64,000 bases of DNA, taken from assembly GCA_947474755.1 (NCBI GenBank), contig CANJJE010000012.1, positions 1 through 64,000 on the forward strand, in the 5' to 3' direction. Both the position numbers and the translations under genes were made by a program. Every line of letters begins with the position of its first letter. Position 1 is the first letter of the stretch. The notes below the pieces were generated by a model, which was not told the DNA's origin, did not search any database, and was given only the letters and a program-made list of their open reading frames with translations. Positions 44,678 to 53,751 of this stretch are shown in pieces. Source of the DNA: Burkholderiales bacterium (GTDB taxonomy: Bacteria; Pseudomonadota; Gammaproteobacteria; Burkholderiales; Burkholderiaceae_C).

Positions 44678-45313
44678 ATGAATATGTTCACGACGCCCAA
44701 GGGACAAGGAATTCGACTTGCGTTGGTCCTGATCGGGTCGTTGCTGTTGTCCGCCTGTGGCATTTTCCCTGGCAATCTTCCGCCAGCGCCACCTAGTGCG
44801 TCGACCCAGGACTACAGCTACGTGGTCGGGCCGGGTGACAACCTCAACATCATCGTATGGCGCAACCCAGAGCTGTCGTTGTCGGTGCCGGTGCGGCCAG
44901 ATGGCAAGTTTTCAACACCGCTGATCGACGAGATGGTGGTCCAGGGCAAGAATTCGGTCGAAATTGCTCGTGATATCGAAAAACTGCTGGGCAAATACGT
45001 CAGGGATCCGGTGGTGACAGTGATCGTCACTGGTTTCGTCGGCCCTTATGACCAGCAGATTCGCGTCGTTGGAGAGGCCGCAAAGCCTCAGGTGCTTGCC
45101 TACAAGCAGAAGATGACCGTCCTCGACGTGATGATTGCCGTTGGAGGCCTCACTGATTTCGCGGCGGGCAACGATGCAACCATCTTGCGCACTGCCGATG
45201 GGAACAAGCAATACGCGGTTCGATTGAAAGATCTGGTCAAGCGCGGCGACATCTCCGCTAATGTTGAGATGAAGCCGGGCGATATCCTGATCATCCCGCA
45301 AAGCTTCTTCTGA
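44678..45313 (+). CDS. XrtA-system polysaccharide export lipoprotein (Wza/EpsA-like)
   Basis: This 211-residue protein has a lipoprotein signal with lipobox LLLSAC near residue 26. A Poly_export domain follows (YVVGPGDNLNIIVWRNPELS) with two SLBB-type beta-grasp repeats (IRVVGEAAKPQVLAYKQKMTVLDVMIAVGGL, KPGDILIIPQSFF). It forms the outer-membrane secretion channel. It is the first gene of the plus-strand polysaccharide operon. Confidence 0.93.
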   Translation: MNMFTTPKGQGIRLALVLIGSLLLSACGIFPGNLPPAPPSASTQDYSYVVGPGDNLNIIVWRNPELSLSVPVRPDGKFSTPLIDEMVVQGKNSVEIARDIEKLLGKYVRDPVVTVIVTGFVGPYDQQIRVVGEAAKPQVLAYKQKMTVLDVMIAVGGLTDFAAGNDATILRTADGNKQYAVRLKDLVKRGDISANVEMKPGDILIIPQSFF

Positions 45314-45408
45314 ACGTCGCACCTGAATCCGGCTTGCTTTCCAAGCGTGCTCTGACGCCCTGACGCGTCTCCGTTTCACGTTCCATCCATCCAAGATCGA
45401 TCACCCGA

Positions 45409-46992
45409 ATGGAAGAGTTGCTTGCCCAGTTGTCCACCCTCGCCAGGAGCATGTGGCGATTCCGCTGGCCGTCGATCCTTGTGGCATGGTCGGTGGCCAT
45501 CGTCGGTGCGGTGGGTGTCTTTCTGATCCCGGATCAGTACGAAGCGTCATCGCGCATCTACGTGGATACCGAATCGATCCTGAAGCCGCTGATGTCCGGT
45601 CTTGCAGTGCAGCCCAACGTGGATCAGCAAGTCATGATGCTGAGCCGGACACTGATCAGCCGTCCGAACGTCGAAAAACTGGTTCGCATGGCCGACCTCG
45701 ATTTGAAAAGCCAATCCAAGGCGGAGCAGGAGGCCTTGGTAGCCGGGCTGATGGACAAGCTGCACATCCAGTCGGTCGGCCGGGACAACCTCTACACATT
45801 GTCCTTCCGTGACTCGGACTCCGCCAAGGCTCAGCGCGTCATCCAATCCTTTGTGTCGATCTTCATCGAGTCGAGCCTGGGGGCCAGCCGCAAGGACTCT
45901 GATGCCGCCAAGGTTTTCATCAACGAACAGATCAAGGCCTATGAAAACAAATTGCTGGAAGCTGAAACGCGTTTGAAGGAATTCCGCTTGCGCAATATCG
46001 AAAGCCTGAATGCCGAAGGCGTCGATTCCGTCGTGCGCATCGGTCAACTGTCCGATGCGCTTGCGGCGGCGCAACTTCAGTTGCGTGAAGCGGAGCAATC
46101 GCGCGATTCGGTCAGGCAGCAACTGATCGACGCGAAATCGCAGCCGGGCAACACGGCCTCCATGAACTCATTGCTCGAAGAGTCTGCGCTTTCCGTCGCC
46201 ACGCCGGAAATCGACGCACGGATCGCGACACAAAGACAGAACCTGGACGCGATGCTGCAGAGATTTACTGAACAGCACCCCGACGTGATCACCACCCGAA
46301 AGTTGTTGCGGGACCTTGAAGAACAGAAGAAAAAGGAAGTCAGGGAATTGCGCAAGGCAGCCATGGCGGCTCCGGCGGTGGCCGCGGCCAATGGCACCAG
46401 CCTCGTGTCTCAGGAACTCAACAGGCTGATGGCTACGTCCGAGGTTCAAGTCGCGGCGCTGAGGGCCAGAGTGGCCGAGTATTCAGCCCGCTTCAACAAC
46501 GCGCGCGAAGCTGCGAAGTCGGCCCCTCAGCTGGAAGCTGAAGCCTCGCAACTCAACCGTGATTACGCCGTCCACAAGGCAAACTACGAGGATCTTGTCA
46601 AGCGACGCGAGTCGGCGTCAATGTCCGGCGAACTCGACTCGACGGCTGGCGTAGCCGACTTCCGCTTGATCGATCCACCGCGGGTCTCTCCAACGCCGGT
46701 GTCGCCGAATCGCTTCATCCTGCTGCCTGTGGCGATGTTGGCTGCCCTGGCGGCTGGGTTCCTCACAGCGTTCATCGCCAGTCAATTGCGCCCCGTGTTC
46801 CACAGCGCGGCGCAACTACGAACAAAGCTTGACCTGCCCTTGCTGGGCACGGTGTCCCTGGTGACCAACCCAGCAGATGCCCGGCTCGAAAAAGTCAGAC
46901 TGATCAAGTTTGCAGTCTCTTCGGGCGGCCTGGTGGGCTTCTTCGGTTTGACGATGCTGGGCCTGGCACTGATGGCCGCCAGAAAGGGCTGA
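45409..46992 (+). CDS. XrtA-system polysaccharide chain-length determinant (Wzz/GumC-like)
   Basis: This 527-residue protein has a membrane helix near the N-terminus (WPSILVAWSVAIVGAVGVFLI) and a long periplasmic coiled-coil region. The conserved Pro-rich motif IDPPRVSPTPVSPNRF lies before a second membrane helix (about 440), and a final hydrophobic helix ends the protein. The tyrosine kinase is encoded by the next gene. It controls polymer length and connects to the export lipoprotein. Confidence 0.92.
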   Translation: MEELLAQLSTLARSMWRFRWPSILVAWSVAIVGAVGVFLIPDQYEASSRIYVDTESILKPLMSGLAVQPNVDQQVMMLSRTLISRPNVEKLVRMADLDLKSQSKAEQEALVAGLMDKLHIQSVGRDNLYTLSFRDSDSAKAQRVIQSFVSIFIESSLGASRKDSDAAKVFINEQIKAYENKLLEAETRLKEFRLRNIESLNAEGVDSVVRIGQLSDALAAAQLQLREAEQSRDSVRQQLIDAKSQPGNTASMNSLLEESALSVATPEIDARIATQRQNLDAMLQRFTEQHPDVITTRKLLRDLEEQKKKEVRELRKAAMAAPAVAAANGTSLVSQELNRLMATSEVQVAALRARVAEYSARFNNAREAAKSAPQLEAEASQLNRDYAVHKANYEDLVKRRESASMSGELDSTAGVADFRLIDPPRVSPTPVSPNRFILLPVAMLAALAAGFLTAFIASQLRPVFHSAAQLRTKLDLPLLGTVSLVTNPADARLEKVRLIKFAVSSGGLVGFFGLTMLGLALMAARKG

Positions 46993-46997
46993 ACCAC

Positions 46998-47933
46998 ATG
47001 ACCAGCCTGATCGAACAAGCTGCTCGACGACTCGAGCAACTGCGCAACGCAGGAGCGCAGATTCCCGATCGGATCCCGACTTCGCAGGCGCCCCCATCGC
47101 TCTCGCAAGCGGCGGTTGCGGTCGCTGCGCCGCTGATATCCACACCTCCGGTGAAGCACGCGGTGGCGCCGAGCCAGACCTCGCGCCAGGTGACGCTCGA
47201 CCTCGATATGTTGAGCGCGGCGGGTGTGGTGACGCCGAATGCGCCGCGTTCGTACTCTGCCGATCAGTTTCGATTGATCAAGCGGCCGCTGTTGGCGAAT
47301 GCGAAAGCCAAGGGCGATCAAGCCCTGAAGCACGGCAACCTGATCATGGTGACCAGTTCATTGTCGGGTGAGGGAAAGAGTTTCACCTCCCTCAATCTTG
47401 CGATGAGCATCGCGATGGAGCTGGACAACACGGTGATGCTGGTGGACGCTGATGTGGCGCGGCCTTCGATCTTGCGCATGCTGGGTTTGCAGACCATGCC
47501 GGGTCTGCTTGATGTGCTCGAAGGCGGCAAGGACCTGCACAGCGTGCTGCTGAAGACAAACATAGACAAGCTGACCATCTTGCCCAGCGGGACGAGCCGC
47601 CCCAAGGCAACCGAGCTGCTGGCCAGCGACGCAATGCGCCGTTTGCTGGACGACATGGCGGCGCGTTACCCGGACCGCATCATCATTTTCGACTCGCCGC
47701 CGCTGCTGTTGACCACCGAATCAAGGGTGCTAGCGACGCAAATGGGGCAGGTGGTGATGGTGGTGCAGGCCGACCGAACGCTGCAGTCCGATGTCGACCA
47801 TGCGCTGTCGACCATCAAGAACTGCGCGAACATCAATCTGGTCCTCAACAAAGTCCGTGGCAGCGGTTCAGATGGGTACAGCTACGGCTACGGCTACGGC
47901 TACGGGGAACCCAGTGGCAATGCAACGGCCTGA
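46998..47933 (+). CDS. XrtA-associated tyrosine autokinase (BY-kinase)
   Basis: The 311-residue protein has Walker A SLSGEGKS (121-128), Walker A-prime TVMLVDADVARPS and Walker B RIIIFDSPPLLL. Its C-terminal tail GYSYGYGYGYGE has five tyrosines, the autophosphorylation cluster. Cycles of phosphorylation regulate polymer length. The tail is encoded by tandem GGCTAC repeats. It starts 5 bases after the chain-length gene and overlaps the next gene by 14 bases. Confidence 0.93.
   Translation: MTSLIEQAARRLEQLRNAGAQIPDRIPTSQAPPSLSQAAVAVAAPLISTPPVKHAVAPSQTSRQVTLDLDMLSAAGVVTPNAPRSYSADQFRLIKRPLLANAKAKGDQALKHGNLIMVTSSLSGEGKSFTSLNLAMSIAMELDNTVMLVDADVARPSILRMLGLQTMPGLLDVLEGGKDLHSVLLKTNIDKLTILPSGTSRPKATELLASDAMRRLLDDMAARYPDRIIIFDSPPLLLTTESRVLATQMGQVVMVVQADRTLQSDVDHALSTIKNCANINLVLNKVRGSGSDGYSYGYGYGYGEPSGNATA
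47876..47905 (+). repeat. Hexanucleotide repeat encoding the tyrosine tail
   Basis: About four tandem GGCTAC-like units encode Tyr-Gly pairs. Gain or loss of units would stay in frame and change the number of phosphorylatable tyrosines. Confidence 0.7.
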
Positions 47934-49503
47934 GTCCTGGCGTCCCTCGCTGGTGCCACGCCCTGGCTTCACGTGGCACCACTGGCTCGGGCGGCAGGTC
48001 TTGTCGCCGGTGGTTGGTGTGATCGGTTTGGCCAGCCTTGCCGCCCACGCTCAGGACCAGGCCTCGCCATCGGGGTTGTTCCTGCAGCCGTCGCTGAGCG
48101 TCAGCGAGACCTTTACCAGCAATGCGGGTCTCGACCGCGGCAGCGATGCGCGCGCGGATTTGATCACCGATATCAGTCCCGAGCTGCGGCTGAGCCGCCG
48201 CTCCGGGCGCATCGTTGGCGACGTCGACTACGCGCTGCACGGCCTGTTGCACGCGCGACGATCGTCTCTTGACGAGGTGCGACAGGCGCTGAGTGCCAAA
48301 GGTACCGCAGAGGCGATCGACAACTGGGCCTATGTCGACGGCCGCGCCAGCATCTCTCAGCAGAGCATCTCGGCGCTCGGGACCCGATCGGTGGATCGCA
48401 ACCTCGCCAACTCCAATCGTGCCGAAGTGTTGACGTACCAGCTCGCGCCCTATGTGCGGGGCCCCCTGGGCGGCTTCGCCAACTATCTCGCGCGGTGGGA
48501 CTGGACCAGCAGCAACAGCAGTGGCTCCAGCGCCAAATCGGCATCGAATGACGCGTCATTCGTCATCAGCTCCAGCGAGGCGCTGTTTTCGCGCCTGGGC
48601 TGGTCGCTGAATGCTTCGCGGCAAAGCTCGAAGTTTGCAAACCAGAACAGCCAGGACGCCACGCGCTTCAGTGGTCAGCTGACGTTCGCCGTGACACCGG
48701 AGTTCCAGTTGTCGGCAGGCGCCGGCCGCGAACGCAACGACTACCAGTTTCCGGGCCAGCAAAGTAGCACCACCTGGAGCGGCGGCTTCATCTGGAGGCC
48801 GAATGAACGCACGCGGCTGGAGGTGACGCGTGAACACCGATTCTTCGGCAACGCCTACAACATCCGTTTCGAGCACCGCACCCCGCGTACCGTCTGGAGC
48901 TTTGTCGATTCGCAGGACGTCAACACGACAGCAGGCGCAAACGGCGCCAATTCACCGAGCACCGCGTTCGATCTGCTGTATGCACAGTTTGCCTCCATCG
49001 CGCCCGATCCGGTGCAGCGCACCGCGTTGGTCGATGCCTTTCTGCGTAGCAATGGTCTGTCGCGCGAGTCCCTCGTCAATGGCGGGTTCCTGACCAACGC
49101 CGCCTCCATCCAGCGCCGGCAGAACCTGTCGCTGGCGCTGATCGGCCTGCGCAGCACCTTGCTGCTGTCGACCTCGCGCAACGACGCGCGTGCAACCAGT
49201 TCGACGGCGACCGATGTTGGCGATTTGTCGAATGGCCGCAATCTCCATTCGACGGGTTTCGGCATCAACCTGTCGCATCGCCTGACGCCTTTGTCTGCCC
49301 TCAGCGCGGATTTCTCGCTGTCCAGGAATAGTTCCACCGGAGATAACCGCAGGACCCGTCTGACGTCATTGGCAACCACCTACACCACGCGTCTGAGCCA
49401 GCAGATCGACCTGTCGATATCGGCGCGCCGAACCTTGTTCAACAGCGACGCAAATCCCTACAACGAGAGCGCCGTCGTGGCCAACCTGAAGGTGCGGTTC
49501 TAA
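47920..49503 (+). CDS. PEP-CTERM system-associated outer-membrane beta-barrel protein
   Basis: This 527-residue protein has a signal peptide (VVGVIGLASLAAHA|QDQ). Many alternating hydrophobic strands end in a C-terminal Phe (VVANLKVRF*), the usual outer-membrane barrel signature. It belongs to the TIGR03016-type family always found between the kinase and the ATPase in XrtA loci. Possibly the outer-membrane part of polymer export or a structural porin. The ATG at 47920 overlaps the kinase gene; further upstream in-frame codons are shadows. Confidence 0.88.
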   Translation: MQRPESWRPSLVPRPGFTWHHWLGRQVLSPVVGVIGLASLAAHAQDQASPSGLFLQPSLSVSETFTSNAGLDRGSDARADLITDISPELRLSRRSGRIVGDVDYALHGLLHARRSSLDEVRQALSAKGTAEAIDNWAYVDGRASISQQSISALGTRSVDRNLANSNRAEVLTYQLAPYVRGPLGGFANYLARWDWTSSNSSGSSAKSASNDASFVISSSEALFSRLGWSLNASRQSSKFANQNSQDATRFSGQLTFAVTPEFQLSAGAGRERNDYQFPGQQSSTTWSGGFIWRPNERTRLEVTREHRFFGNAYNIRFEHRTPRTVWSFVDSQDVNTTAGANGANSPSTAFDLLYAQFASIAPDPVQRTALVDAFLRSNGLSRESLVNGGFLTNAASIQRRQNLSLALIGLRSTLLLSTSRNDARATSSTATDVGDLSNGRNLHSTGFGINLSHRLTPLSALSADFSLSRNSSTGDNRRTRLTSLATTYTTRLSQQIDLSISARRTLFNSDANPYNESAVVANLKVRF

Positions 49504-49505
49504 CC

Positions 49506-50597
49506 ATGTACGAATCGTTCTATGGGCTGACCAGCAAACCGTTCCAGCTCAATCCCGATCCCAGCTTCTATTTCGGCAGCAAGCAGCACAGCCGCGCCAA
49601 GGCCTATCTCGAATATGGCGTGTCTCGGCACGAGGGCTTCGTGGTCATCACCGGCGAGATCGGCGCTGGCAAGACGACGCTTCTGCGCGCCCTGATCGAT
49701 AGCCTGCACGGCAGCGATGTGGTCATCGGTCACCTTGTGACCACTCAACTTGGTGCGGAAGACACGCTGCGCATGGTCGGGGCCGCGTTTGGCTTCCACG
49801 TCAAGGATGTGTCGAAGGCCCAGTTGCTGATCACGCTGGAAGCGTTTCTGGTCAATCAGACGAGCCAGGGCAAGCGCTGTCTGCTGATCGTCGATGAGGC
49901 ACAGAATCTCACGGCGCAGGCGGTGGAAGAGTTGCGCATGCTGTCGAACTTCCAGTTCGGCAATCAGGCCTTGCTGCAAAGCTTCATGGTCGGCCAACCA
50001 GAGTTTCGCGAGATTCTTCAGCGCCCGGAGATGGAACAGTTCCGTCAACGCGTTGCCGCCACCTGCCACATCGGGCCACTGGATGCCGAGGAGACGCAGC
50101 GATACATCGAACACCGCCTGACGTGTGCCGGATCCAACGGCCAACCCAGCTTCGAGCCCGCTGCTTTCGACGCCATCTTCAAGGCCACGCGCGGTATCCC
50201 TCGGCGTATCAATTCGGTCTGTGACCGACTGCTGCTGCTTGGTTTCCTGGCCGATAAAACCTACCTTACCCGCGCTGACGTCGATGAAGTGGTCCAGGAG
50301 ACCACCGAAGAGTCGGCTATTCCGTCCAAGCCTTTCGAGCCGGTGGGTTCGGCGTTGCATGCATCGAGTTCGCAACTGGTGCCTGACATCGACCTGTCCC
50401 AGATCAACCTGGCACCGGAATCAGCGCACGAGATGAGCGGTCAACTGGCGAACCTGATGGCCGAGCAGCGCCTGGATCAGTTGCAGCGTCTCGAGCGCAG
50501 CGTCCTCAGGCTCGAACGTCAAAACGTCCAGTTGATCAGCTTGCTGCAGAAGCTAGTCAGTGCGATCAAGACGACATCGGATGAAGGCATCCGATGA
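49506..50597 (+). CDS. XrtA-associated AAA ATPase (ExeA-like)
   Basis: This 363-residue ATPase has N-terminal MYESFYGLTSKPFQLNPDP, Walker A GEIGAGKT (50-57), Walker B CLLIVDEAQNL and RRINSVCDRLLLLGF sensor helices. A C-terminal coiled coil (QLANLMAEQRLDQLQRLERS) follows. It probably energises or assembles the export apparatus; it belongs to the TIGR03015-type family. It starts 2 bases after the barrel gene stop and overlaps the deacetylase by 4 bases. Confidence 0.92.
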   Translation: MYESFYGLTSKPFQLNPDPSFYFGSKQHSRAKAYLEYGVSRHEGFVVITGEIGAGKTTLLRALIDSLHGSDVVIGHLVTTQLGAEDTLRMVGAAFGFHVKDVSKAQLLITLEAFLVNQTSQGKRCLLIVDEAQNLTAQAVEELRMLSNFQFGNQALLQSFMVGQPEFREILQRPEMEQFRQRVAATCHIGPLDAEETQRYIEHRLTCAGSNGQPSFEPAAFDAIFKATRGIPRRINSVCDRLLLLGFLADKTYLTRADVDEVVQETTEESAIPSKPFEPVGSALHASSSQLVPDIDLSQINLAPESAHEMSGQLANLMAEQRLDQLQRLERSVLRLERQNVQLISLLQKLVSAIKTTSDEGIR

Positions 50598-51502
50598 GCC
50601 TGTCAACCGTGAACCAGGGCGCACCCCTGCGCAACGCCCTGACGATCGATGTCGAAGACTACTTTCAGGTGTCCGCTTTCGCGCCCTACATCGCGCGCAG
50701 CGACTGGGACCAACGCGAATGCCGTGTCGAGCGCAATGTCGATCGCATCCTGGCGCTGCTGGCGCGTCATGACACCCGCGCGACCTTCTTCACCCTCGGC
50801 TGGATCGCACAGCGCTATCCGCAAATGGTTCGCCGCATTGCTGAGGCTGGGCACGAGGTCGCCAGCCACGGATACGGCCACCAGCGCGCCAGCGACCTGA
50901 CCGAAGCCGAGTTCACCGCCGATATTCAAAGCGCTAAGCACATCCTCGAAGACCTGTGCGGTGTACCCGTCACGGGCTATCGAGCACCGAGCTTTTCGAT
51001 CGGCACGGGCAATCTGTGGGCCTTCGACTGTCTGGCGCGTGCCGGCTACCGCTACAGCTCCAGCATCTACCCCATCGCACACGATCACTACGGCATGCCC
51101 GATGCGCCGCGCTTCGCGCACCGCGTCAACGACAGCCTGATCGAAGTACCGATCACTACTTTGCGACTGTTTGGGCGCAACCTCCCGTCCAGCGGTGGTG
51201 GCTATTTCCGGTTGCTGCCGTATGCGCTGTCTCGGTGGATGCTGCGCCAGGTGCAGGCACGCGACAAGCAATCGGCGATCTTCTATTTCCATCCGTGGGA
51301 AATCGATGCCGATCAACCCCGCGTCGCCGGGATCGACGGCAAGACACGATTCCGCCATTACGTGAACATTGAACGGATGGAGCATCGGCTCGAGTGCCTG
51401 CTGCGCGATTTTCAGTGGGGTCGGATGGATCATCTCTTTCTTGATCGCCAGCCCCCATTGACCCCGCATCACGCCTCATCTGCCTTGCCGTGCCCCGCGT
51501 AG
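50594..51502 (+). CDS. XrtA-system polysaccharide deacetylase
   Basis: This 302-residue NodB-type deacetylase has metal site ALTIDVEDYFQV (Asp19/Asp22) and SHGYGHQ, catalytic-base region TGYRAPSFSIG, and the FYFHPWEID motif with the DUF3473 C-terminal region typical of the XrtA-linked group. It removes acetyl groups from the exopolysaccharide. It overlaps the FemAB-like gene by 13 bases. Confidence 0.92.
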   Translation: MSLSTVNQGAPLRNALTIDVEDYFQVSAFAPYIARSDWDQRECRVERNVDRILALLARHDTRATFFTLGWIAQRYPQMVRRIAEAGHEVASHGYGHQRASDLTEAEFTADIQSAKHILEDLCGVPVTGYRAPSFSIGTGNLWAFDCLARAGYRYSSSIYPIAHDHYGMPDAPRFAHRVNDSLIEVPITTLRLFGRNLPSSGGGYFRLLPYALSRWMLRQVQARDKQSAIFYFHPWEIDADQPRVAGIDGKTRFRHYVNIERMEHRLECLLRDFQWGRMDHLFLDRQPPLTPHHASSALPCPA

Positions 51503-52527
51503 ACACCCTCGTACTGAACGACGCCGCCACCGCACAACGCTGGGATGCGTTTGTGCTGGCGTGCCCCAGCGCGACGTTCTTCCATCGTGCCGGGTGGCAA
51601 GTCATCATGAGTCGCGTGTTTCGTCATGACACCTACTTCCTGTACGCCGAGACCGATGGCCGCATCGAAGGTGTGCTGCCGCTGGCACACGTGAAGTCGA
51701 TGCTGTTCGGCAACTCCCTGGTCAGCTTGCCCTTCGCGGTATACGGCGGGGTGGCAGCAATGACTGCCGAAGCGGCCAGCGCGCTGGAAGCCGAGGCGCA
51801 ACGCATCGCGCAGCGGCTGGGCGTCGATCACCTGGAATTGCGCCATGTCGAGGCTCGGCACGACGACTGGCCGCGGCAGGATCTTTACGTCACATTCCGC
51901 AAGCCCATCCTGCCCGAGGAAGAGGCCAATATGCTCGCCATCCCGCGCAAGCAGCGTGCGATGGTGCGCAAGGGCATCAAGAACGGTCTGCGCAGCGAGA
52001 TCGATCCGGATGTCGACCGCTTCTTCGCGCTGTATGCCGACAACGTCCATCGCCACGGCACGCCAGCGCTGCCCAAGCGCTATTTCGAGGCTTTGCAAAC
52101 GCAGTTCGGCGATGACTGCGAGGTGCTGATCGTCAGCGCGCCCGATGGCCGGGCCTTGAGCGGCGTGCTGAGTTTTTACTTCCGGGATGAGGTGCTGCCC
52201 TACTACGCCGGTGACGACGAAGCGGCGCGCGATCTCGCGGCCAACGATTTCAAGTATTGGGAACTGATGCGCCTGTCATGCGCGCGCGGGTTGAAGGTTT
52301 TCGACTACGGTCGCAGCAAGCAGGGCACCGGTTCTTTTGCGTTCAAGAAGAACTGGGGCTTCGAACCCGCACCGCTTCACTACGAGTACTGCCTGTACAA
52401 GCGCGATGCGGTGCCGCAGAACAACCCCACGAATGCGAAGTTCCGCCTGATGATCGAGGCGTGGCGGCGCATGCCGATCGGCATGGCGAACTGGCTCGGC
52501 CCCTACGTCGTTCGCAACCTGGGCTGA
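51490..52527 (+). CDS. FemAB-like XrtA/PEP-CTERM system protein
   Basis: This 345-residue GNAT-fold protein has the FemAB-type hallmark PSATFFHRAGWQVIM and two GNAT halves, ending in FDYGRSKQGTGSFAFKKNWGF. Members are tied to XrtA loci and probably transfer an aminoacyl or acyl group to the saccharide. GTG start at 51490; an overlap with the deacetylase gene indicates coupling. Confidence 0.9.
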   Translation: MPRVDTLVLNDAATAQRWDAFVLACPSATFFHRAGWQVIMSRVFRHDTYFLYAETDGRIEGVLPLAHVKSMLFGNSLVSLPFAVYGGVAAMTAEAASALEAEAQRIAQRLGVDHLELRHVEARHDDWPRQDLYVTFRKPILPEEEANMLAIPRKQRAMVRKGIKNGLRSEIDPDVDRFFALYADNVHRHGTPALPKRYFEALQTQFGDDCEVLIVSAPDGRALSGVLSFYFRDEVLPYYAGDDEAARDLAANDFKYWELMRLSCARGLKVFDYGRSKQGTGSFAFKKNWGFEPAPLHYEYCLYKRDAVPQNNPTNAKFRLMIEAWRRMPIGMANWLGPYVVRNLG

Positions 52528-52530
52528 GGC

Positions 52531-53751
52531 GTGGCGGATCTGCTGTATCTGGTGCACCGCATGCCTTACCCGCCCAACAAGGGCGACAAGGTGCGCTCGT
52601 ATCACCTGCTGAAGCATCTGGTCTCCAAGCACCGGGTGTTCCTCGGCACTTTCATCGATGACCCGTCCGATGAGCCCTACATCGACACGCTGCGCGCCAT
52701 GTGCGCCGGTCTGCATGTCGCCCGGCTCGATCCGCGCAGCGCCAAGCTGCGCAGCCTGCGTGGTTTGCTGCGGGGCGAGGCACTCACGCTGGGCTATTAC
52801 CGGGACGCCGGTTTGTCGCAATGGGTGACACGCACGCTCAGGTCTAACGACATCCGCACTGCGGTCGTTTTTTCGTCGTCGATGGCGCAGTACGTCGAGC
52901 ACCTGTCCGACCTCCGCGTGCTGGTCGATTTTGTCGATGTTGATTCTGCGAAGTGGACCGATTACGCCAAGGCCCGCCGCTGGCCGGCGAACTGGTTGTA
53001 CCGGCGGGAAGGCGCGATGCTGCTGGCCTACGAGCGCGCAGTGGCGATTGCCGCCGATCGGTCCTTCTTCGTCACCGACAAGGAAGTCGAGTTGTTCAAC
53101 CGCCTCGCTCCGGAGTGTGCTGCCCACGTGCAGGCGATGGGCAATGGCGTCGACACTGCCTTCTTCGCGACCGACGCGGCGCGCATCAGTCCCTTCGATG
53201 CCGGCGAGATTCCGATCGTCTTCACCGGCGCCATGGACTACTGGCCGAATGTCGATGCAGTGATCTGGTTTGCTCAAGAGGTGCTGCCGGCGCTGCGCAC
53301 CCAGTGGCCGGCTGTGCGCTTCTCGGTGGTCGGACGCAACCCTTCGCCGGAGGTGCGTGCGCTGGCTGGCGATGCGGTGCGTGTCACCGGCACGGTGCCC
53401 GACGTGCGACCGTGGTTGCAGCATGCCGCCGTGGTGGTTGCGCCACTTCGCCTGGCGCGAGGTGTGCAGAACAAGGTGCTCGAAGCGATGGCCATGTCGT
53501 GCCCCGTGGTGGCAGCAACCCGATGCGCGGAAACCATCAATGCGCAAGTGGGTGTTCATCTGTTGGCTGCCAGCACTCAGGCTGACTACGTGCGCGAGAT
53601 CAACGCGCTCGTGAGTGATCGCGAGCGTGCTGCCCGCCTCGGCGGCGCGGCGCGCTCTTGTGTCGTGGCTCGTTACGGTTGGGCGGCGCAGCTGTCGTCG
53701 ATGGATGCCCACCTGACTGCGTCTGCGACCCCCAGACCGCAGCTGTGTTGA
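52531..53751 (+). CDS. XrtA-system glycosyltransferase (TIGR03087-type)
   Basis: This 406-residue GT-B/GT4 glycosyltransferase has the subfamily start DLLYLVHRMPYPPNKGDKVRSYHLL and the nucleotide-sugar site VFTGAMDYWPNVDA. The C-terminal VVAPLRLARGVQNKVLEAMAMS is also present. GTG start 4 bases after the FemAB-like gene; its stop overlaps the xrtA start by one base. Confidence 0.92.
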   Translation: MADLLYLVHRMPYPPNKGDKVRSYHLLKHLVSKHRVFLGTFIDDPSDEPYIDTLRAMCAGLHVARLDPRSAKLRSLRGLLRGEALTLGYYRDAGLSQWVTRTLRSNDIRTAVVFSSSMAQYVEHLSDLRVLVDFVDVDSAKWTDYAKARRWPANWLYRREGAMLLAYERAVAIAADRSFFVTDKEVELFNRLAPECAAHVQAMGNGVDTAFFATDAARISPFDAGEIPIVFTGAMDYWPNVDAVIWFAQEVLPALRTQWPAVRFSVVGRNPSPEVRALAGDAVRVTGTVPDVRPWLQHAAVVVAPLRLARGVQNKVLEAMAMSCPVVAATRCAETINAQVGVHLLAASTQADYVREINALVSDRERAARLGGAARSCVVARYGWAAQLSSMDAHLTASATPRPQLC

